Source: Nostoc flagelliforme FACHB-838 (GTDB lineage Bacteria; Cyanobacteriota; Cyanobacteriia; Cyanobacteriales; Nostocaceae). From it: DNA of 64,000 nt. The stretch is from assembly GCF_014698065.1 (NCBI RefSeq), contig NZ_JACJSI010000003.1, positions 1 to 64,000 on the forward strand. Direction: 5' to 3'. Positions 35,012-43,887 of this stretch are shown here, piece after piece. A model generated the notes under the pieces. That model made no database searches. It was not told where the DNA came from and worked only from the letters and a program-made list of their open reading frames with translations. The translations under genes were made by a program, and so were the position numbers. Every line of letters begins with the position of its first letter. The stretch's first letter is position 1.

Positions 35012-35343
35012 ACGGTATTGTCGAATATTTCGGGAGCGTATGATGCGCAATGCCTGCGGCGGGCTACGCCTAAGCATTTCTACCTTGACCTTGGAACGAT
35101 TAGAAGTATTAGGCTTGGCGCTACTAGATTTTTCATCAATGGCAGACCTCACAACTTGGCTGGAGCAAGAGGAGGCATCATAATTCTGAGAATTGCTGGT
35201 TTATTTGCGATCGCCTAGCATAATATGCACATACTTAAATTATTGTCAAGTTATTTAGTCCGATGCCTACGGTGGGCAAAGCCTACGCAAATTAGTATAA
35301 GTTGACCATTATCTTATCGATAACGGTCACTGATTAATTACCC
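35012..35343. repeat. Intergenic region with short interspersed repeats
   Basis: Between the exported-protein gene and ychF lie copies of the GC-rich Nostocales repeat type: TGCCTGCGGCGGGCTACGCC at about 35,052 and a variant GATGCCTACGGTGGGCAAAG near 35,263. A short near-palindrome (TTATCTTATCGATAACGGT) is at 35,311. The two small plus-strand frames here are read-through of the repeats and not genes. Confidence 0.6.
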
Positions 35344-36435
35344 CTACACATTAAATCGGAACAACATTACATCCCCTTCTTGCACAACATACTCTTTCCC
35401 TTCACTGCGAACCAACCCTTTCTCCTTCGCAGCATTCATTGAACCAGTTGTTACCAAGTCTTTATAAGCAACAGTTTCAGCGCGAATAAATCCCCGTTCA
35501 AAATCACTGTGGATTACACCAGCAGCTTGAGGTGCAGACATTCCCGCATTAATTGTCCAAGCGCGGGTTTCTTTAGGCCCACAAGTGAAATATGTCCGCA
35601 AACCTAAAAGCGTGTAAGTTGCCCGAATCAACGATTTCAAACCGCCTTCTTCCACACCTAAAGACGCGAGGAAATCAGCTTTATCTTCCTCTGGTAATTC
35701 CACTAACTCAGCTTCAACTTGAGCCGAAACTATCACAACTTGAGCATTTTCTGTCGCTGCAATTTGCCGTACTGTTTCCACAAAATGATTACCAGTTGCC
35801 AATTCATCTTCAGATACATTCGCGGCGTAGATAATCGGTTTATAAGTGAGCAGTTCTAATCCTTTAATAATTTCTGTTTCTTCTTCATTCAAGCTTACCT
35901 GACGCACCGATTTACCTTCATTTAAAGCCGCAGCTAATTTTTCTAAGACTGTGATTTCAAACTGTGCATCTTTGCTGGTACGAGCTAGTTTACGAGTACG
36001 GTCAATTCGCCGCTCAATTTGTGCTAAATCTGATAAACCCAGTTCTATATTAATGATTTCAATATCTCGCGCTGGATCAACAGAACCAGCAACGTGGATA
36101 ATATCGTCATTTTCAAAACAACGTACCACATGGACGATCGCATCAACTTCCCGGATGTGGGACAGGAATTGATTCCCTAGTCCCTCACCCTGACTAGCAC
36201 CTTTAACTAAACCGGCGATATCTACAAATTCAACCCGCGCCGGGATAATTTGTGCTGAACTGGCAATTTTAGCAAGAACATTTAACCGTTCATCCGGTAC
36301 TGCGACAACGCCGACATTCGGTTCAATCGTGCAAAAAGGGAAGTTAGCTGCTTCAGCTTTGGCATTAGCAACTACAGCATTAAATAAAGTAGATTTTCCG
36401 ACGTTGGGAAGTCCGACAATTCCGGCTCTTAGCAT
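35344..36435 (-). CDS. ychF: YchF/OLA1-type ATPase
   Basis: YchF is an Obg-related P-loop protein that prefers ATP and associates with ribosomes. The 363 residues have G1 GLPNVGKST (residues 8 to 16), G3 DIAGLVKGAS, a coiled-coil insert at about 130 to 200 (IERRIDRTRKLARTSKDAQF) and the C-terminal TGS domain (GPKETRAWTINAGMSAPQAA, ending EGDVMLFRFNV). The length is normal. A small Pro-rich ORF precedes it by 45 bp on the same strand. Confidence 0.96.
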   Translation of the reverse strand: MLRAGIVGLPNVGKSTLFNAVVANAKAEAANFPFCTIEPNVGVVAVPDERLNVLAKIASSAQIIPARVEFVDIAGLVKGASQGEGLGNQFLSHIREVDAIVHVVRCFENDDIIHVAGSVDPARDIEIINIELGLSDLAQIERRIDRTRKLARTSKDAQFEITVLEKLAAALNEGKSVRQVSLNEEETEIIKGLELLTYKPIIYAANVSEDELATGNHFVETVRQIAATENAQVVIVSAQVEAELVELPEEDKADFLASLGVEEGGLKSLIRATYTLLGLRTYFTCGPKETRAWTINAGMSAPQAAGVIHSDFERGFIRAETVAYKDLVTTGSMNAAKEKGLVRSEGKEYVVQEGDVMLFRFNV

Positions 36436-36480
36436 TTTGGATTTTAGATTTGAGATTTTGGATTACATTACCAAGGTAAT

Positions 36481-36708
36481 CTAAACAGGTTCCGGTATGG
36501 TTTGGGGAATTGGCCCTGGAACCGTCTGAGGAATGGGAGCAGGTACTGGTTCTGGTACAGGCCCCGGTAACGGTTGAGGAATCGCTGGCCCCGGTACAGG
36601 TTCAGGACTAGGTAGCGGATTCGGCTCAGGATTGGGACTAGGTAGCGGACTCGGCCCAGGAGTAGGAATTTGTGGTTCAGGTATAGAAATCGCAGTCGGA
36701 TTAAACAT
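36481..36708 (-). CDS. Proline-rich repeat peptide
   Basis: From ATG at 36,708 the frame reads 75 residues made almost entirely of PEP and PxP units (IPEPQIPTPGPSPLPSPNPE, then PVPGPAIPQPLPGPVPEP). Such a sequence would form a polyproline-type rod. The signal or function is unknown. It might be a real small protein, as the repeats are kept in frame, but any Pro/Gly-rich tandem repeat would give this. It precedes ychF in the same direction. Confidence 0.4.
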   Translation of the reverse strand: MFNPTAISIPEPQIPTPGPSPLPSPNPEPNPLPSPEPVPGPAIPQPLPGPVPEPVPAPIPQTVPGPIPQTIPEPV

Positions 36709-36887
36709 GATAAATCCAAATTAAATTATTCAACCTCCCCACGCTAGATGACAACCTCATCTGTTGACATCTCCCCAAATAGCTATACCCACGAACACAT
36801 CCTTTAATAATTTACCTCTCTCCTCATTCTCCGCGCCCCTCTGCGCTTCCCTCCGCGCCCCTTTGCGTTTAAACTCTAATCCTTAAA

Positions 36888-37124
36888 CTACTCCTCCTTC
36901 ACCTTTTCCACCACCTCTGGCACTGGCTCGTAACCACCTGGATGAAACGGATGACACCGCAAAATCCGCCGAGTTGCCATCCAGCTACCACGCAACACTC
37001 CAAATCGCTCAATAGCTTCAATAGCATACATTGAACAAGTTGGTTGAAAGCGACAAGTCGGGAGAAACAACGGCGAGATAAACATTCGGTAGCCCCGAAT
37101 TAGCCAAATAAATAATAATTTCAT
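36888..37124 (-). CDS. yidD: YidD membrane-protein insertion factor
   Basis: The 78 residues match the YidD (DUF37) family: [40 protein letters not shown] and [19 protein letters not shown]. Three conserved Cys (TCRFQPTC and RC) are present. It is thought to help the Oxa1/YidC insertase integrate proteins in the cytoplasmic membrane. In other bacteria it lies between rnpA and yidC; here it stands alone, which is common in cyanobacteria. Divergent from the phytol-kinase-type gene. Confidence 0.93.
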   Translation of the reverse strand: MKLLFIWLIRGYRMFISPLFLPTCRFQPTCSMYAIEAIERFGVLRGSWMATRRILRCHPFHPGGYEPVPEVVEKVKEE

Positions 37125-37185
37125 TGCAGCTACCTAAATCTTATAAATTAGTAACAGAGGTAAAAATTTTCACTTTGTTGCATCT

Positions 37186-37887
37186 TTGTTAATTACATTT
37201 TCTGACTTCACCTCAATTCCGGTTTTATGGCTGCAAATTGCGATAGCTGCAATTTGGGTGTTACTCATCCTCCTGATTGCATGGGTGGTAAACCGCTTTG
37301 CCGACAAGCCAGAAATCGTGCGGAAGATAGTTCATATAGGCACTGGTAATGTGATTTTAATCGCTTGGTGGCTAGATATTCCCGCCAGTGTAGGGATTAC
37401 AGCTTCTATTTTAGCGAGTGCAATTACCTTATTATCCTACCGATTACCAATTCTTCCTGGTATTAATAGCGTTGGCCGCCAAAGTTTAGGGACATTTTTT
37501 TACTCTGTCAGTTTCGGTATTTTAGTTGCCTGGTTCTGGTATTTACAACAACCCCAGTACGCAGCACTAGGAATTTTGGTGATGACTTGGGGAGATGGAT
37601 TAGCAGCCCTAATTGGGCAACGCTTTGGTAAACATAAGTATAAAGTTTTTGGGACAGAAAAAAGTTGGGAAGGCTCCCTAACTATGATGCTCGTTAGCTA
37701 TGTTGTTAGTAGTTTGATTTTAGTTGGAACTCAAGGAAACAGTTGGCAAACTTGGACAGTATCACTGTTAGTAGCAGTTATAGCTACTGGTTTAGAAGCT
37801 GTTTCATTTTTGGGTATTGACAATTTGACAGTTCCCTTGGGCAGTGCAGCCCTTGCCTTCTTTTTAAGTCAGTTAGTTTTGAGTTAG
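37186..37887 (+). CDS. Phytol/dolichol kinase-type membrane protein
   Basis: The 233 residues span six to seven transmembrane helices and contain the motif EIVRKIVHIGTGNVILIAWW and VMTWGDGLAALIGQRFGKH, followed by GTEKSWEGSL. These are the signature sequences of the VTE5/DAG kinase-like family (phytol kinase, CTP-dependent), which salvages phytol from chlorophyll for tocopherol. The chosen start is TTG at 37,186; an alternative nearby start is possible, as no clear ribosome site is seen. Substrate specificity cannot be read from the sequence. Confidence 0.82.
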   Translation: MLITFSDFTSIPVLWLQIAIAAIWVLLILLIAWVVNRFADKPEIVRKIVHIGTGNVILIAWWLDIPASVGITASILASAITLLSYRLPILPGINSVGRQSLGTFFYSVSFGILVAWFWYLQQPQYAALGILVMTWGDGLAALIGQRFGKHKYKVFGTEKSWEGSLTMMLVSYVVSSLILVGTQGNSWQTWTVSLLVAVIATGLEAVSFLGIDNLTVPLGSAALAFFLSQLVLS

Positions 37888-37948
37888 TAATTGCCTTGAG
37901 TACTATTGCTAACGCTCTTTTATTACTCTGAAAAAATCAAATATTTAT

Positions 37949-38024
37949 AGGTTGGGTTGAACATTCGTATTACCCAACAAAATCAAGGATTCTTGGTGTT
38001 GGGTTTCCTTACTCAACCCAACCT
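37949..38024. repeat. Inverted repeat element GGTTGGGTT
   Basis: AGGTTGGGTTGA (37,949) and TCAACCCAACCT (ending 38,024) bound 76 bp that also contain internal TGTTGGGTTTCC. A related copy (TTGGGTTTCCTTACGTTAAC) is at 62,640-62,664. This is a small dispersed repeat, and the stem may terminate transcription of the preceding gene. Confidence 0.6.
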
Positions 38025-38065
38025 ACTTATTAATAATACCCAAACCATAATTGAGGAATAGAGTT

Positions 38066-38587
38066 ATGGAGATGGTTGGTTCCGGGGAAGAGATTACTGG
38101 AGAAGAATTGCTCAGACGCTATGCTGCTGGGGAAAGGAATTTTCCCTTGATTCGTATTGAGGACATGGAGTGTGTTTTGGAGGGAGCTGACCTCAGAGGA
38201 ATTAATCTGATGGGGTCTCACTTGCACCATGCTCCGTGGTGGAGTATTGATTTGAGCGGAGCCTGTCTGCTTGCCACTGACTTTGCTGGTACCTGGATGA
38301 ATGGAACTGACTTGAGTGACGCTGATTTGACTGGTGCTTGTTTGCGGGGAACTAACTTGACTAACGCTAATTTGAGTAATTGCATTTTGAAGGGAGCTAA
38401 CTTGAGAGAAGCTATCTTGTGGAATGCTAATTTGAGAGGTGCTGTTTTGGATGGTGCTATTTTGGCTAATGCTAAATTTACTGGTGCTAAATATTTCACT
38501 ATTAATCAGTACATGACGGGTATTTTGTTCTGGAATACTACTATGCCCGATGGAACTGTTATCGAAGGCCCCACTTACATTAACTGA
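38066..38587 (+). CDS. Pentapeptide-repeat protein
   Basis: From ATG 38,066 (ribosome site TGAGGAATAG) the 173 residues begin with a short N-terminal domain (GEEITGEELLRRYAAGERNF). About fifteen A(D/N)LxG-type pentapeptides follow: GADLRGINLMGSHLHHA, SGACLLATDFAGTWMNGTDL, SDADLTGACLRGTNLTNANL and so on. The repeats form a right-handed quadrilateral helix. The function is unknown; in cyanobacteria they are common and mostly cytoplasmic. The frame opens at 38,051 with TTG, but the ATG is better placed. Confidence 0.88.
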   Translation: MEMVGSGEEITGEELLRRYAAGERNFPLIRIEDMECVLEGADLRGINLMGSHLHHAPWWSIDLSGACLLATDFAGTWMNGTDLSDADLTGACLRGTNLTNANLSNCILKGANLREAILWNANLRGAVLDGAILANAKFTGAKYFTINQYMTGILFWNTTMPDGTVIEGPTYIN

Positions 38588-38715
38588 CTCAGGTGTGATT
38601 TCCGTTTCAGCCATTAAAGGAGCTGAAATAACGTTGAGCCAATTTACAATGTCTGAAACTAATCTTTTTGATTATATTCAATACCACCCATTACGTGAAA
38701 ATTGAGCCGAGTCTA

Positions 38716-39615
38716 TTACCGCGATCGCTCCAAAATCCAATCGAGTAAAATCGGATTGACTAACTCCGGTGCTTCATCCTGCGGACAATGCCCCACTCCC
38801 TCTAAAGGAATAAACTTCTCTACTTGCGGAAAGTTAGCTAATTCTCTCCCTAACTTAATTGGTTCCCACGGATCAGCCGTTCCCCACAAGATAATTGCCG
38901 GACAGGGTAACAGTGGCAAAAGGTCTTCAGGTAATGGCCCCGTAGAATAAGAAGTAAAAGCGAGAAACACAGCACCAGCCCCCACATCACTTGCTGGTGA
39001 AGTGAGAATATCTACCAACTCATCTGTCACCATCTCAGCATTCGAGTATGCTTGCAGCAGAATTTTCCGCACCGTTTTCGGTTTGGCGAGTTGATTGAAA
39101 AAGAAATCGCCAACTGGTTTGATAGATAACAGGCGTTGCAGTACAGGCGCGCCATAACGACGAGAGAAAGGTAAAGTTACCCGTTTGCGATCGTGCAACA
39201 GCCGTAAAGAACAGTTGAGCAAAGCAACTCCCAAGGCAATATCTGGGTTACTTACCGCTGCTTGCATGGCTACAATACAGCCAATAGAATTTCCGACTAA
39301 AAAAGCTGGCTCACCGACAACTTCACGGCAAAAATCTGCGATTTGCTGTCCCCAGGTTTCTAGTGTGTAGGCAATTTTTTCACCAGGTTGAGGTTTTGCA
39401 GAAGCGCCAAAACCAATCAAATCGATTGCATAAACACGGCAACTTTGTGCTAGTACGGGAATATTTTTCCGCCAGTGCCACCAAGAAGCGCCAAATCCAT
39501 GTACCAGGACAACAGCTGGCCCAGTGGTTCCTTGGGTTTGATAGCAGATCGGAAAATCTTGCCAAATCCAGGTTTTTGTAGAGTTAAGTGCTGTTTTTGA
39601 ACTTGAGCTTGTCAT
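38716..39615 (-). CDS. Alpha/beta hydrolase
   Basis: The 299 residues have the hydrolase fold with oxyanion-hole HGFGASWWHW, nucleophile elbow GNSIG, acid in ILWGTADPWEP and catalytic His in GVGHCPQDEAPE. The order and spacing are those of the epoxide hydrolase/haloalkane dehalogenase-like group. The substrate is unknown; close relatives in cyanobacteria and plastids act on pheophytin or carotenoid-related compounds, but nothing here fixes that. The gene lies convergent to the pentapeptide-repeat gene. Confidence 0.88.
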   Translation of the reverse strand: MTSSSSKTALNSTKTWIWQDFPICYQTQGTTGPAVVLVHGFGASWWHWRKNIPVLAQSCRVYAIDLIGFGASAKPQPGEKIAYTLETWGQQIADFCREVVGEPAFLVGNSIGCIVAMQAAVSNPDIALGVALLNCSLRLLHDRKRVTLPFSRRYGAPVLQRLLSIKPVGDFFFNQLAKPKTVRKILLQAYSNAEMVTDELVDILTSPASDVGAGAVFLAFTSYSTGPLPEDLLPLLPCPAIILWGTADPWEPIKLGRELANFPQVEKFIPLEGVGHCPQDEAPELVNPILLDWILERSR

Positions 39616-40083
39616 GGTAAATTTGATTAAAGCAAGGCTAGAAGACTTTTAGTAGCAAGGCACAAGTAAAATTGTTTTTAATTGGAATAAAATTTATCAG
39701 ATTTTTAAAATAAAGCCTTTGCTATGGTGATAGCTTATACATATACCACGAAAGCTTCTCGGCTGATAACACTAGCATCAAGCTGATAGTTTTATCCACT
39801 ATAGAGAGTTTTAATTTGGTTGATATAGCTAATTCACTCACAACTGAGATTATGTCAGTATTATGAATCATAAGTTTTGTAATGTGAGTAATATTTTGGC
39901 TATTTTTTAGATGTAAGCGAATTAGCATCAGTGCGAGATTCAGTAGTTTCACAATTTACGATCGCAAATTTGGTCTATAAGATTGGCGGATATGAGGCAT
40001 CGGCTAAGGGGTGGTTTGCAACTGGAAACTGACGCTGAATTTAATAATATTTTTCTTGTTCCTAGTTCTGCGGGCCAGAAATA
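39616..40083. other. Intergenic region, no gene seen
   Basis: About 470 bp. The minus-strand frame at 39,722-39,952 is Leu/Ile-rich without motifs and is unlikely to be real. No repeat or RNA is recognised. Confidence 0.4.
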
Positions 40084-40638
40084 ATGAATCTACTAGAAAC
40101 AATTGATACTCCCGTTGGGAGCTATGCACCAGATTTTGAACTGCCAGGAATTGATGGTCAAGTACACCATCTCAGGCGTTATCTTGAGAAGTTCCGAGCA
40201 GTGGGCGTTATTTCTCTATGTAACCACTGTCCTTATGTAGAGTGGTATTTAGGCAGGCTAAAAAACATTCAAGCCGAATTTGCCCCAAAAGGCTTCACAC
40301 TAATTGGACTGAATGGTAGTAATGTTGATCGCGACACTAGGTCAAGCTTTGAAAATATGAAAGCTTTTGCCCTGCATCATCAGTTGAATTTCCCCTACCT
40401 GTGGGACTCAACTCAAGATGTGACCGATAGTTTCGGGGCGACAAAAACACCAACAGCCTTTTTAATAGATAGTAATGGTATAGTACGCTACAAAGGTAAA
40501 ATAGATAATCATCCCCAAGATGCATCATCAATGGGAGAAGATTATTTGAGAACTGCGATCGCTTCTTTGTTTCTTGGCAAAGAAATAGATATACCACAAA
40601 CAGAAGCGATAGGTACTACATTGATTTGGCGTAACTAG
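40084..40638 (+). CDS. Thioredoxin-fold (AhpC/TSA-like) protein
   Basis: The 184 residues have a thioredoxin/peroxiredoxin fold: [16 protein letters not shown], then [14 protein letters not shown] with CxxC at Cys46 and Cys49, and [20 protein letters not shown] with the cis-Pro. The CNHC active site is unlike classic thioredoxin (CGPC) and typical of a redoxin family of unknown partner. It may reduce disulfides or act in peroxide defence. It is followed by pyrH. Confidence 0.85.
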   Translation: MNLLETIDTPVGSYAPDFELPGIDGQVHHLRRYLEKFRAVGVISLCNHCPYVEWYLGRLKNIQAEFAPKGFTLIGLNGSNVDRDTRSSFENMKAFALHHQLNFPYLWDSTQDVTDSFGATKTPTAFLIDSNGIVRYKGKIDNHPQDASSMGEDYLRTAIASLFLGKEIDIPQTEAIGTTLIWRN

Positions 40639-40709
40639 ACATAGATAGTCCCTGTAACTGCTATCTTAAATTGGAGGCAATTGCAACTTTTTTGATAAAG
40701 CGGAACTTC

Positions 40710-41438
40710 ATGGGAACGAATTACCGACGGGTTTTACTCAAACTGAGCGGTGAAGCCTTAATGGGCAACATGGGCTATGGCATTGATCCCGAAGTGGTCA
40801 AAGGCATAGCACAAGAATTAGCAGAGGTGATAGCCACTGGCACTCAAATCGCCATAGTTGTTGGCGGCGGCAATATTTTTCGTGGCGTCAAAGCAGCGTC
40901 GGCAGGGATGGACAGGGCAACCGCTGACTATATTGGGATGATTGCCACGGTAATGAATGCCATGACGCTGCAAGATTCGCTAGAACGCATAGGAGTACAG
41001 ACGCGGGTGCAAACCGCGATCGCTATGCAAGAATTAGCAGAACCATATATTCGTCGTCGTGCCATCCGTCATCTTGAAAAAGGGCGGGTGGTAATTTTTG
41101 GTGCCGGTTCTGGAAATCCCTTCTTTACTACAGATACTACTGCGGCATTAAGAGCCGCAGAAATTGATGCAGAAGTGATTTTCAAAGCCACCAAAGTAGA
41201 TGGAGTGTATGATGCCGATCCTCATATTTATCCAGACGCCAAGCGTTACAATAGCCTTACCTACGCGCACGTTTTAGCCAAAGATTTGCGGGTGATGGAT
41301 AGTACTGCGATCGCCTTGTGTAAAGAAAATAATATCCCAATTCTGGTATTTGACTTAACGGTGCGAGGTAACATCCACCGAGCAGTCTTGGGAGAATCCA
41401 TCGGCACCCTTGTGGGAGGTTCTTGTGATATTAGCTGA
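40710..41438 (+). CDS. pyrH: UMP kinase PyrH
   Basis: PyrH phosphorylates UMP to UDP. From ATG 40,710 the protein has 242 residues, the usual size: [45 protein letters not shown] and [20 protein letters not shown], with the C-terminal [11 protein letters not shown]. An upstream TTG frame extension to 40,671 adds unconserved residues. The frr gene starts inside its 3' end (14 bp overlap), so the two are co-transcribed, as in most bacteria. Confidence 0.97.
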   Translation: MGTNYRRVLLKLSGEALMGNMGYGIDPEVVKGIAQELAEVIATGTQIAIVVGGGNIFRGVKAASAGMDRATADYIGMIATVMNAMTLQDSLERIGVQTRVQTAIAMQELAEPYIRRRAIRHLEKGRVVIFGAGSGNPFFTTDTTAALRAAEIDAEVIFKATKVDGVYDADPHIYPDAKRYNSLTYAHVLAKDLRVMDSTAIALCKENNIPILVFDLTVRGNIHRAVLGESIGTLVGGSCDIS

Positions 41439-41973
41439 CGCGAAAAGTAAAATGCAAAGTTCTGTTGAATCAACTCAACGAGCTTTTAACACGATTCGTA
41501 CTGGCCGCGCCAATGCGAGTCTATTAGATAAGGTATTGGTGGACTATTATGGTTCGCCCACACCCTTGAAATCACTGGCAAATATTAGCACGCCAGATGC
41601 CTCGACAATTCTGATTCAGCCTTATGAGCGTAACACCCTAAACATCGTTGAGAAGGCTATTTCCCTCTCGGATGTGGGTTTAACACCCAGTAACGACGGT
41701 TCTGTAATTCGGCTTAATATTCCGCCTTTAACGAGTGATCGGCGTAAAGAATTTGTCAAAATGGCATCTAAATATGCTGAAGAGGGTCGTGTTGCTATTC
41801 GCAACATCCGCCGCGATGCCATAGACGCGATTCGCAAACAGGAGAAAGCCTCTGAAATCTCCAAAGATGAATCGAAAGATCAACAAGATAGCTTGCAAAA
41901 ACTGACAAACGAATACACTGCCAAAATAGACTCACTCTTGGCAGAAAAAGAAAAAGACATCTCGACTGTTTAA
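41425..41973 (+). CDS. frr: Ribosome recycling factor Frr
   Basis: RRF splits post-termination ribosomes with EF-G. Start at GTG 41,425 gives the standard 182 residues, preceded by a strong ribosome site GGGAGGT (41,414-41,420). The sequence has the two-domain RRF layout: [40 protein letters not shown] and the C-terminal [19 protein letters not shown]. It overlaps pyrH by 14 bp and is followed by a hairpin terminator. Confidence 0.97.
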   Translation: MILADAKSKMQSSVESTQRAFNTIRTGRANASLLDKVLVDYYGSPTPLKSLANISTPDASTILIQPYERNTLNIVEKAISLSDVGLTPSNDGSVIRLNIPPLTSDRRKEFVKMASKYAEEGRVAIRNIRRDAIDAIRKQEKASEISKDESKDQQDSLQKLTNEYTAKIDSLLAEKEKDISTV

Positions 41974-41992
41974 GGTCTGAAGTCTGAAGCAT

Positions 41993-42040
41993 AAAGGCTG
42001 AAGGATGATAGAAAAATTCTTCAGCCTTTATTATTTCTTT
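41993..42040 (+). terminator. Terminator after frr
   Basis: AAAGGCTGAAG (41,993-42,003) pairs with CTTCAGCCTTT (42,019-42,029), then ATTATTTCTTTGG follows. It lies 20 bp after the frr stop and ends the pyrH-frr unit. Confidence 0.75.
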
Positions 42041-42110
42041 GGTTTTTAACAAAAATTGATCAACTATCTCAATAGAAAATAAACTAATTGAGGAGCAAAA
42101 ATTCAACCTT

Positions 42111-43232
42111 ATGTACGACTGCATCATCGTCGGCGCTGGGCCAGCTGGTGGAACAGCTGCATATCATTTAGCCAAACAAGGTCGCTCAGTATTAGTTTTA
42201 GAAAAAGAATCCCTGCCAAGATATAAACCTTGTGGCGGTGGTGTATCTCCAGCGATCGCTCAATGGTTTGACTTTGATTTTAGCCCAGTGATTTCTGTAA
42301 AAGCCGACTCCCTTCGCTTTACCTGGAATTTGGGCGACCCTGTAGAAGCAAAAATCGCAACAAAAGAACCAGTTTGGATGGTGCGACGAGATACTTTTGA
42401 CCATTTCCTCGTGCAGCAAGGGCAAAAGCAAGGGGCTGAACTACGAGATAATACGGAAGTAACGGGTATTGAGTTTCAAAGCGATTATTGGCAAGTTAAC
42501 ACAGTTAATGGCCCAGTTACAGGTCACTACTTAATCGCGGCTGATGGTGTCAAAGGGCCAATGGCAAAATGGCTAGGCTTCAAAGACCGTAAACGTCGTT
42601 TAGCAGGAGCTTTAGAGGCAGAAGTTGCCGCAGAGGTCAAGGATAAATCTACAATTCACTTCGAGTTTGGCTTGGTGAAAAACGGCTACATTTGGAACTT
42701 TCCGAAGGCGGACGGCTATTCCATTGGTGTTGGTACATTTGTCGGCGGCAAACCCCAGGATTTTAAGAAAATTTTAGATGAGTACGCGCGATCGTTTAAT
42801 GTAGATATCAAAACTGGTAAGCAGTATGGTTATCCCCTTTGCTTATGGGATGGCAACCAAAACTTGCATACCCAAAATGCGGTTTTAGCTGGGGAAGCTG
42901 CTTGTATAGTTGATCCGATGACAGCAGAAGGCATTCGTCCGTCAATTTTTAGCGGTTTGATGGCAGCAGGAGCCATTAATGAGGCACTTTCTGGTGATAC
43001 CAACGCTTTAGAAAAATATAGCGAAGCCATTATTGAAGAATGGGGTACAGAAATGGCTTGGGCGCAAAAATTAGGTGGAGCATTTTATCGCTTTCCAGGC
43101 ATTGGCTACAAAGTTGGTGTTAAACGCCCCTCCGGTGCGAAAATCATGGGTAAGATTCTGTGCGGAGAACTGCGCTATGGCGACGTTGTCGGTCGTGCCC
43201 TCAAACGTTTAATTCCTGGTTTTGGGGCTTGA
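42111..43232 (+). CDS. Geranylgeranyl reductase family FAD-dependent oxidoreductase
   Basis: The 373 residues begin with the Rossmann FAD motif IIVGAGPAGGTAAYHLAKQG and the family signature LEKESLPRYKPCGGGVSP, then the second FAD motif GEAACIVDPMTAEGIRPSIF. This places it with ChlP/geranylgeranyl reductases that saturate isoprenoid chains. ChlP proper is about 405 residues; this one is shorter and may act on another isoprenoid (menaquinone, lipid or carotenoid). It follows frr with a 137-bp gap that includes the terminator. Confidence 0.85.
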   Translation: MYDCIIVGAGPAGGTAAYHLAKQGRSVLVLEKESLPRYKPCGGGVSPAIAQWFDFDFSPVISVKADSLRFTWNLGDPVEAKIATKEPVWMVRRDTFDHFLVQQGQKQGAELRDNTEVTGIEFQSDYWQVNTVNGPVTGHYLIAADGVKGPMAKWLGFKDRKRRLAGALEAEVAAEVKDKSTIHFEFGLVKNGYIWNFPKADGYSIGVGTFVGGKPQDFKKILDEYARSFNVDIKTGKQYGYPLCLWDGNQNLHTQNAVLAGEAACIVDPMTAEGIRPSIFSGLMAAGAINEALSGDTNALEKYSEAIIEEWGTEMAWAQKLGGAFYRFPGIGYKVGVKRPSGAKIMGKILCGELRYGDVVGRALKRLIPGFGA

Positions 43233-43286
43233 GCAACTTGTTAAAGTAAGCAAATTTCTGCCGCAGTACACTAGATATTTTTCAAT

Positions 43287-43712
43287 ATGGCAATTTACTT
43301 GACCAAACGGCTATCTGTATTCGCTAATATTCTTGCTCTTGTCCTCTTCATGCCGGGAATTGCCTTAGCTGCACCCGTTCAAATCAATACTACTTCTGGT
43401 GTTGTTTTCGCCCAAATTACCAAAACTGCAAACTACTCCACCTCGTCGGAGATTAATCTGACTCCCCTACAACGGCAAGAACTCCAGGCTGTGCGTCAGA
43501 GAAGAAATAGAGAAATTGAGGCAATCTTAAACACATCGCAACGTGCCCAACTTAATCACAATGTCCGCGCTGGTAATAATATCAATCAAGCCCTAGAAAA
43601 AGTGCATTTGCAGCCAGAACAGCAAGATTTTGTAAAGGCGATCGTGCAATTTACTAACTTGAAAATGAAAGCAATTTCATCTAGGCATTCGCTGAAAATA
43701 GTACAAAAATAA
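43287..43712 (+). CDS. Exported Spy/CpxP-like (LTxxQ) protein
   Basis: The 141 residues start with a signal peptide (ILALVLFMPGIALA, cleavage before APVQ). The mature part is helical with NLTPLQRQELQAVRQRRN, the LTxxQ-type motif, and a second helix pair (VHLQPEQQDFVKAIVQFTNL). This resembles periplasmic chaperones of the Spy/CpxP group. The assignment is moderate, as only one clear motif is present. It is 54 bp after the reductase gene on the same strand. Confidence 0.6.
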   Translation: MAIYLTKRLSVFANILALVLFMPGIALAAPVQINTTSGVVFAQITKTANYSTSSEINLTPLQRQELQAVRQRRNREIEAILNTSQRAQLNHNVRAGNNINQALEKVHLQPEQQDFVKAIVQFTNLKMKAISSRHSLKIVQK

Positions 43713-43887
43713 AGGTTTTACTTGGGAGTAAAATTTTTAGCCTTTGTCAGAGAAGATATGAATAATATTTTCTCTGATAGCCTTTTGGATAAAATGCGAT
43801 CGCTTGTTCGGACTTTTTCTTCTAGGCATCTCACCTACTATTGCTCAAGACGCACAACGTGGAATCAATATATCCATTTATAAACCG

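Noticed and set aside
38030-38614. Minus-strand 194-residue Ser/Gln-rich frame.
   Set aside because: It is the antisense of the pentapeptide repeats, whose regular pattern opens both strands.
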